From: Oceanispirochaeta sp963676905
Lineage (GTDB): Bacteria > Spirochaetota > Spirochaetia > DSM-2461
DNA length: 64,000 bases
NCBI GenBank assembly: GCA_963676905.2
Contig: CAXXVE010000001.1
Span: 248,001-312,000, forward strand
Direction of reading: 5' to 3'
Part shown: positions 58,786 to 64,000 of the stretch, one piece after another
How positions within the stretch are numbered: the first letter of the stretch is position 1
Layout: each line of letters starts with the position of its first letter
Notes under the pieces: model-generated
The model's input: the letters and a program-made list of their open reading frames with translations, nothing else
Databases searched by the model: none
Told to the model about the DNA's origin: nothing
Translations under genes and position numbers: made by a program

Positions 58786-60578
58786 AAAATCGAGACCTCC
58801 TCACTGTTCATGGGAATCTTCAATAAAACCGTACTTCCATTGTTTTCCTCACTGTGCAGGGTAATCCCGTAGGATTCTCCAAAAAGCATACGTATCCTCG
58901 AATGTATATTGGAAAGACCAATAGAAGATTTTAACCCCAGTGTTTCTTCAGGATTTCCTGAAAGTTTCTTCTGTATTTTTTCAGCATTCATCCCGACTCC
59001 ATTATCCGAGATAGAAAGCAGAACATCCTCTCCAGAGATTGCCCCTTTTATGAGGATCTCCTTAGGACCCCGTTTGTTCTTCAATCCATGATTAACAGCA
59101 TTTTCGACGATGGGCTGCAGTGTCAGTCTGGGAATCTGAATATTCAAGATTTCAGGCAGCAGATCGATTTTCATCTTGATTCCATTCATCATCCTTGTGT
59201 TTATAACATGCATATAGTTCTTGATATGGAGAATCTCTCTGTCTACTGTCGAAAGGGTATCTTTCATATCAATGCTGTAGCGGAAAATATTGGAAAGGGC
59301 ATTACAGAGAATGCTGACCTGCTTGCAGTTTTGTGAAATGGCTATGCCGCTCATTGTATCGAGGGAGTTATACAGAAAGTGCGGATTTACCTGAGCCTGG
59401 AGAGTCTTGTATTCAGCCTGCTTCAGCAGCATCTCCAGGTTATACTCCTGAATGGCAAGGTCCTGTATTCTGTCGAGCATCTGATTTATTGTCTGTGCCA
59501 GCAGTCCTATCTCATCCATTTGCCCGACCTGAAGGCGTATCCTTGTGTCCCCGTTCTTAATATTTTCAAGATTATCAACAATCTTTTTAAGTGGTGTCGT
59601 AAGATAACGGGACAGAAGGTAGATAGAAATCATTCCTGAGACAGTTACAAGCAGGACAATGAAGATGAGGTTCTTTCTCAGCATAATCTGGCTTTGCTCA
59701 AGCAGATACTGCGGAGTCAGGGAAAAAGAAACAAGATTGTATTTGTCCAGTGCCAGTGTCATAAACACATTCCCCTGATAAACAGAGGACTCTTCCCGCT
59801 GAAGGTTACTGTTCCGGATCTCTTCAGACATATAGTTGAAAAAAGGAGTAATTCTTTCGCTCATTACCCCGAACTGAAGAAGTGGACGATCACCCACCGG
59901 CTGCAGCCAGACGAACTGTGAGGATGAATAGGTGTATTTCTTTATAATCTGGGTAAAACTGCCTGTATTGACATCACAGACTATATACCCGATTTTCTCA
60001 AGATTATTTACAGAATAGATATTCAGAACAAACCGGATGAGTTCCCTGTTGCTGCTTGTATTAAAATAGCTTGAAATCAGCATGGCTCTGTTGTCGCTCC
60101 TCAGGTAGTTTGCTACAGCGGCAGCATTACTCTGCTCAGGAGAATCGTAGATGTCTTCCGGATAGTTGTAACGGGGGGTATTGGCAGAACGGTAACTGGA
60201 GATAAGAGCATCTGATGTGTCATACAGGTAAAGAGCTCCGATATTCTGCCGGGGCTCGAAAATTGACAGAGCCAGGGAGTAGGCAAAACTGTCATACTTT
60301 TTTTTCAAGTCTTGAGACGGAAGAGGCGAGGACAGATCCTGAATGAAATCATCTTCAGAATATATCTTGATCAAATTGTTTTCATAGGACTTAATCAGAT
60401 TGTAGAGTTCGTTCTGCATATTTTTGAGGGAATTGAGACTGGAACGGCTTTCCAGTTCATATACAACTGAAGAAGCGGATCGCTGGAAAAAAAGTGCCTG
60501 AATAAACAGCAGCGTCAGGGTGCTCGCTATAAAGAGTAACAGAATTTTCGTACGCATCTGGAAGGCTGTTTTGTTCAT
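58782..60578 (-). CDS. YesM-type sensor histidine kinase (system 2)
   Basis: A 598-residue membrane kinase. There are helices at about 8-30 and 300-320, with a sensing domain between them. The HAMP region is LLSRYLTTPLKKIVDNLENI, the phosphorylation box is LQAQVNPHFLYNSLDTMSGI, and the ATPase N-box is IPRLTLQPIVENAVNHGL with SDNGVGMN. Its stop overlaps the regulator start by four bases. It has its own promoter upstream (60599-60627). Confidence 0.94.
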   Translation of the reverse strand: MNKTAFQMRTKILLLFIASTLTLLFIQALFFQRSASSVVYELESRSSLNSLKNMQNELYNLIKSYENNLIKIYSEDDFIQDLSSPLPSQDLKKKYDSFAYSLALSIFEPRQNIGALYLYDTSDALISSYRSANTPRYNYPEDIYDSPEQSNAAAVANYLRSDNRAMLISSYFNTSSNRELIRFVLNIYSVNNLEKIGYIVCDVNTGSFTQIIKKYTYSSSQFVWLQPVGDRPLLQFGVMSERITPFFNYMSEEIRNSNLQREESSVYQGNVFMTLALDKYNLVSFSLTPQYLLEQSQIMLRKNLIFIVLLVTVSGMISIYLLSRYLTTPLKKIVDNLENIKNGDTRIRLQVGQMDEIGLLAQTINQMLDRIQDLAIQEYNLEMLLKQAEYKTLQAQVNPHFLYNSLDTMSGIAISQNCKQVSILCNALSNIFRYSIDMKDTLSTVDREILHIKNYMHVINTRMMNGIKMKIDLLPEILNIQIPRLTLQPIVENAVNHGLKNKRGPKEILIKGAISGEDVLLSISDNGVGMNAEKIQKKLSGNPEETLGLKSSIGLSNIHSRIRMLFGESYGITLHSEENNGSTVLLKIPMNSEEVSIL

Positions 60579-60598
60579 TTTATATTTTTCTCATCAGT

Positions 60599-60627
60599 AT
60601 TATATGCCCGGCTTTCAGAATTGGTAA
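60599..60627 (-). promoter_or_regulatory. Promoter of the system 2 YesM/YesN/receptor genes
   Basis: Minus strand: TTACCA (60627-60622), 17 bases, TATAAT (60604-60599), start near 60592. It lets the kinase, regulator and receptor be made independently of the enzyme and permeases. Confidence 0.65.
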
Positions 60628-60670
60628 GCAAAACTGTCAAGCAGGACACATAACAGGTACTGAAACATCC

Positions 60671-62749
60671 TTATCCAATGGATACCTCAAAGATCCGTGC
60701 CGTTTTATTCTCCATATCAAGGAGCAGTCGGTTTTCCTTATGCTTCCACTCAAACCTAAGGGGAAGGTCTTTCGGATAGGAACATTCAACAACAGCTTTT
60801 TTTCCTTTCAGCTGCTGGAGTGGAATTGAGATGGAAGCACTCTCTCCCTTCAGCTTCCAGACAGCCAGATAGAGAGTATCACCGCAGTCCATTCCCAGGC
60901 TGATTACATCATCATCCATTTCGGCCAATCCTATGGGCCAGAAAGGAAGGGCCTGTGTCAGATTCTCACTGATTCTGTGGTGGTAGGCGATTCCCTCCTG
61001 GACAACGTCCAGCCTTTGGCTGGATAGATTTGCAATATGCCCGCTCATATGGACTCTCAGCAGCATGGCATTGACCATATTGAAAACTGTTTCTTCTACA
61101 TCTCCCTCTTTCAGCGGATAGGACCAGATGGCTGCCTGTTCAGGTGTTACTGCTGTGGGGCAGTTCACGGCTATAACGGCATTCTTCAAATAATCAGTCT
61201 GATCCGAGACGGATTGTATACTCTGACGGGACAGGAGTGACCAGGTCATTCTCATTCCACCGCTGGAACAGTTTTCGATGATCAGAGAGGGGTATCTTTC
61301 AAAGACATCATCCAGCCATTTCAGATAAGCTCTTGTATGCTGCAGCAACCCCTCTCCCGCACTGTCGGCATCGAGTTCTGTTCCGATGCCTGCATTGATG
61401 TTGTAATCCATTTTTATATATCCGGCGCCGTATTCTTCCACGACACGCTTTAAAATGGAATCCGCATGAGCCCGGACTTCAGGGTTACGATAATCAAGCT
61501 GATACCGTCCTTCATCAATGACAGCTTGTCCATTGCGGATAAAGAACCACTCCCGGGGGACTTTCCCCACCAGAGGGCAGTTAATCCCCATGACTTCCAG
61601 TTCCAGCCACAGCCCGGGAATCATACCATGGGATTTTATTCTTTCAAGAGGCTCCTCTATTCCATTGGGAAAGCGTTTTTCTGCTGGAAGCCACTGGCCT
61701 ACTCCGTCCCACCAGGGACCGTCATCATACCATCCTGCGTCAATACAGAAATACAGGCAACCGGATTTCGCAGCTGTATCGATTAGTGGAATAAGCTTTT
61801 CGGTTGTTGGATCTCCTGAAAGACAGTTCATATAGTCATTGAAAATAACAGCTGGTTTTCTGTTATCTTCATTGGGCCTTCTGATCCGGCGGCGGTAGCT
61901 TGTTATAGACTGAACTGCTTTTTCAAAATCTCCGTGAACACAGGCAATTGCAGTTTTCACCGACCTGAATATTTCTCCAGGCTGGAGAACCTTTTGAAAA
62001 CCGTTTTCCTGGCTGGTCGGCCCAAAAAGCTGCAAGTACATCTCACCGGCAATATCGCTTATTTCCCAGTGCCAGGAACCGTGGGTCTCAATCTGCCATA
62101 ACAGGGTACTCCCAAGCCGGGTGTTTTCATAGGCTCCCATAGGCAGGAACTCTCCGGAGGCCCAGGTTCCCGTATTTGTACAGCGAATACGCTTTACAGA
62201 GAAATCATTCACCACATGGTACCCCAGTTCTGACGGGGAATACCGTTTCCACTGCACTTCTCCGTACCATGTGTTGTGGGGGAGAGAGATAAAACTGTCA
62301 CGGTCCCGTTCTTCACCGGCCCCTCCGGATAGTCCGGTGTAGGCAAAAGAAGAAACAAATTCAACAGATCTGGAAGACAGTCCATCGTTCTTCAAATCAG
62401 TCCATGTACGGATGACAGGGATATTATCGTAAAACTGGATATAGCTTGTGACAAGAAGCCCTTCATGCTCCTGAACAAGAGTAAAAAGGAGTCCTGATTC
62501 GTTTCTTTGAGAACTATGATCCCGGTACTTAAGCTGCCCGCCGGGAGAAGATCCTGTATGCTTGCTGCCATGGTGGTCATTCTGATTTCGTCCCGATTCA
62601 TGGACTTCCACAAGTCTGTACTTTTTTGCTGAATCTCCCGCCGGTTCGGACTTCTGCTCTTCAATGCCGAAATTGTAGAGGCGTACATCGCCCTCATCCG
62701 TAATATGAATATGAAGATGAATTCCATTTTCAAGAAGTTTAATATCCAT
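60671..62749 (-). CDS. GH36 alpha-galactosidase (system 2)
   Basis: A 692-residue cytoplasmic glycosidase paralogous to that at 40160. The nucleophile Asp448 is in GYIKMDYNINAGIG and the acid/base Asp516 in IQSVSDQTDYLKNA. YFCIDAGWYDDGPWWDGVGQ and IIENCSSGGMRMTWSLLSRQ are shared landmarks. It starts four bases after the permease stop. Sequence differences in the N-terminal beta-sandwich suggest a different oligosaccharide preference, which cannot be tested here. Confidence 0.95.
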   Translation of the reverse strand: MDIKLLENGIHLHIHITDEGDVRLYNFGIEEQKSEPAGDSAKKYRLVEVHESGRNQNDHHGSKHTGSSPGGQLKYRDHSSQRNESGLLFTLVQEHEGLLVTSYIQFYDNIPVIRTWTDLKNDGLSSRSVEFVSSFAYTGLSGGAGEERDRDSFISLPHNTWYGEVQWKRYSPSELGYHVVNDFSVKRIRCTNTGTWASGEFLPMGAYENTRLGSTLLWQIETHGSWHWEISDIAGEMYLQLFGPTSQENGFQKVLQPGEIFRSVKTAIACVHGDFEKAVQSITSYRRRIRRPNEDNRKPAVIFNDYMNCLSGDPTTEKLIPLIDTAAKSGCLYFCIDAGWYDDGPWWDGVGQWLPAEKRFPNGIEEPLERIKSHGMIPGLWLELEVMGINCPLVGKVPREWFFIRNGQAVIDEGRYQLDYRNPEVRAHADSILKRVVEEYGAGYIKMDYNINAGIGTELDADSAGEGLLQHTRAYLKWLDDVFERYPSLIIENCSSGGMRMTWSLLSRQSIQSVSDQTDYLKNAVIAVNCPTAVTPEQAAIWSYPLKEGDVEETVFNMVNAMLLRVHMSGHIANLSSQRLDVVQEGIAYHHRISENLTQALPFWPIGLAEMDDDVISLGMDCGDTLYLAVWKLKGESASISIPLQQLKGKKAVVECSYPKDLPLRFEWKHKENRLLLDMENKTARIFEVSIG

Positions 62750-62753
62750 ACCC

Positions 62754-63617
62754 TTACCCCTTTACTGCACCGGCCGTAAGGCCCTGAATAAAATATTTCT
62801 GCACAGATAGAAAAAGAATTGTTATAGGCAGAATTGAGATGACAATAGCGGCCATGGCCGATGAGTAATCGCTTGACTGCTGAGAAAACAGAGATTGAAG
62901 AACCACATTCAAAGTAGTAAGGCTTTTTTTACTGACAAAAAGGCTGGCCATCAGGTAGTCATTCCAGATCTGAAAAGCCTGCATTATGATAAGCGTGGCA
63001 ATAGCCGGTTTCAAAAGAGGCAGAACAATGGAGAAATAGGTTCGATAGATGGAACATCCGTCCAGAAACGCCGCTTCCTCCAGTTCCACAGGCACTGTAT
63101 TCATAAAACTGGTCATAAGAAACACACCGAAAGACAATCCGGTTGCTATATACATGATGATAATACCGTGAACATTATTCGTCAGTTTCAGGGTATGACC
63201 GATGATATAGATCGGAAGGAAAAGAGCCTGATAGGGAATGAGAATACCAATTAGAAAATATATGTATGAGAATTTAAAGAACTTCCCTCTGTTCCGTGCG
63301 ATAGCCCAGGCTGCCGCACCCGCTATAATGGCGATGAGGATGACCGACACAGTTGTATACAAAGCTGTGTTGGCAAAACTTCTCAATAAGTCCAATCTGT
63401 AGAAGGCATAGGAATAATTGTCCCACTTCAGTGTTTCCGGTAGACTCAGAGGATTACCGATTACAAGTTCCCGTTTGGATTTAAATGAGTAATTAATCAC
63501 AATAAACACAGGTATGACAAACAGAACTGAGATAATTACAGTTACACAATATAAAATTGATTTCCCCGGTTTAAATCTACTGCGGGTTCGAATTCGGTTT
63601 GCATCAGGGAACGTCAT
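62754..63617 (-). CDS. Carbohydrate ABC transporter permease, MalG-like (system 2)
   Basis: A 287-residue permease. The EAA region is VELEEAAFLDGCSIYRTYFS, and the C-terminus QKYFIQGLTAGAVKG matches the class. It overlaps the upstream permease by four bases and is followed four bases later by the alpha-galactosidase. Confidence 0.94.
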   Translation of the reverse strand: MTFPDANRIRTRSRFKPGKSILYCVTVIISVLFVIPVFIVINYSFKSKRELVIGNPLSLPETLKWDNYSYAFYRLDLLRSFANTALYTTVSVILIAIIAGAAAWAIARNRGKFFKFSYIYFLIGILIPYQALFLPIYIIGHTLKLTNNVHGIIIMYIATGLSFGVFLMTSFMNTVPVELEEAAFLDGCSIYRTYFSIVLPLLKPAIATLIIMQAFQIWNDYLMASLFVSKKSLTTLNVVLQSLFSQQSSDYSSAMAAIVISILPITILFLSVQKYFIQGLTAGAVKG

Positions 63618-64000
63618 AATTGAACCTCTCTCTTTTTAAGAAAACTTATCTGAATGACCGCGACAATCAGAAGAACAGCTATCAGAGTCATGGAAATGGC
63701 AGACCCGTACCCGTATTGACGTCCGCTGATGGCTGTGTTGTAAATGAGATATATAATGGATGTGGATGCCCTGCCCGGTCCTCCGTTAGTCGCAGAGACA
63801 AGAAGCTCATAAACTTTGAGAGAACCAATAGTGATACCCACGATGCTGATCGTAAAGGCAGGGGCCAGCATAGGCAGTGTAATAATAAAAAACTGTCTGA
63901 TTTTTGAAGCGCCGTCCACTTTTGCCGCCTCATACATAAACTGGGGAATGGATTGAAGGGCCGCCAGGTAGATAAGCATCCAGTATCCAATCCACTGCCA
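63614..64000 (-). CDS. Carbohydrate ABC transporter permease, MalF-like (system 2), 5' end outside window
   Basis: The C-terminal 128 residues of a permease. The frame is open to the last base of the window, so an ATG at 63979 is internal. It includes QFMYEAAKVDGASKIRQFFI (EAA loop) and YELLVSATNGGPGRASTSII, the MalF-type signature. The remainder lies to the right. Confidence 0.92.
   Translation of the reverse strand, partial: WQWIGYWMLIYLAALQSIPQFMYEAAKVDGASKIRQFFIITLPMLAPAFTISIVGITIGSLKVYELLVSATNGGPGRASTSIIYLIYNTAISGRQYGYGSAISMTLIAVLLIVAVIQISFLKKREVQL

Noticed and set aside
63584..63597. GGGTTCGAATTCGG resembles a tRNA T-loop
   Set aside because: It lies inside the start of a permease gene, and no acceptor stem, anticodon arm or D-loop can be placed around it.

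Overview
The window reads as a chromosomal segment of a free-living spirochaete (family Spirochaetaceae or a close relative). This is an inference from style rather than a marker gene. It carries several secreted lipoproteins with relaxed lipoboxes, small beta-barrel outer-membrane proteins, a small bacterial RRM protein, and YesM/YesN-type two-component pairs embedded in sugar ABC transporter operons. The metabolism is saccharolytic: glycogen phosphorylase, two GH36 alpha-galactosidases and a GH31 alpha-xylosidase. There is no rRNA, tRNA, CRISPR array, transposase or integrase, and nearly all the sequence is coding.

Layout. 1-7 kb: the end of glycogen phosphorylase, a DUF554 membrane protein, small lipoproteins, a secreted vWA-like protein, a thioredoxin and a conserved unknown. 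7-14.3 kb: a beta-barrel protein, then a TetR regulator divergent from a three-gene envelope operon (RND/MMPL exporter, LolA-like periplasmic protein, outer-membrane barrel). That operon has its own promoter, two matching operator-like dyads and a strong terminator. 14.3-22 kb: mixed housekeeping and accessory genes (YbaK, EamA permease, an LDH-family enzyme with an altered specificity residue, a barrel, LysR plus a Tat-exported flavoprotein, a NagB-like protein).

22-34.4 kb: a polyamine module on the minus strand. An AcrR-like TetR gene is followed by potABCD, aguB, aguA, a HemL-like aminotransferase, a saccharopine-dehydrogenase-like protein, an aldehyde dehydrogenase and a GABA-type aminotransferase. 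Together these would import putrescine or spermidine, convert agmatine to putrescine, and oxidise it towards GABA and succinate semialdehyde. A perfect 13-bp-arm palindrome covers the promoter in front of potA.

34.4-42.3 kb and 55.9-64 kb: two paralogous alpha-galactoside systems (GH36, two permeases, solute-binding lipoprotein, YesM-like kinase, YesN-like regulator), with the same parts in a different order. 42.5-45.8 kb: a YicI-type alpha-xylosidase divergent from an AraC regulator. 45.8-50.5 kb: a polytopic membrane protein, a charged small protein plus RRM protein with a long leader, an XRE-cupin regulator with a YczE-type membrane protein, and a PhnB-like protein. 50.6-55.8 kb: a MetE-C-like gene divergent from metR, an amino-acid ABC importer and an MBL-fold hydrolase.

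The most attractive candidates for something new are the TetR/RND/LolA-like/barrel envelope operon with its twin operators, and the AcrR-like control of polyamine uptake and catabolism, which includes two enzymes with no assigned step. All calls come from reading the sequence. No database search or structure prediction was run.
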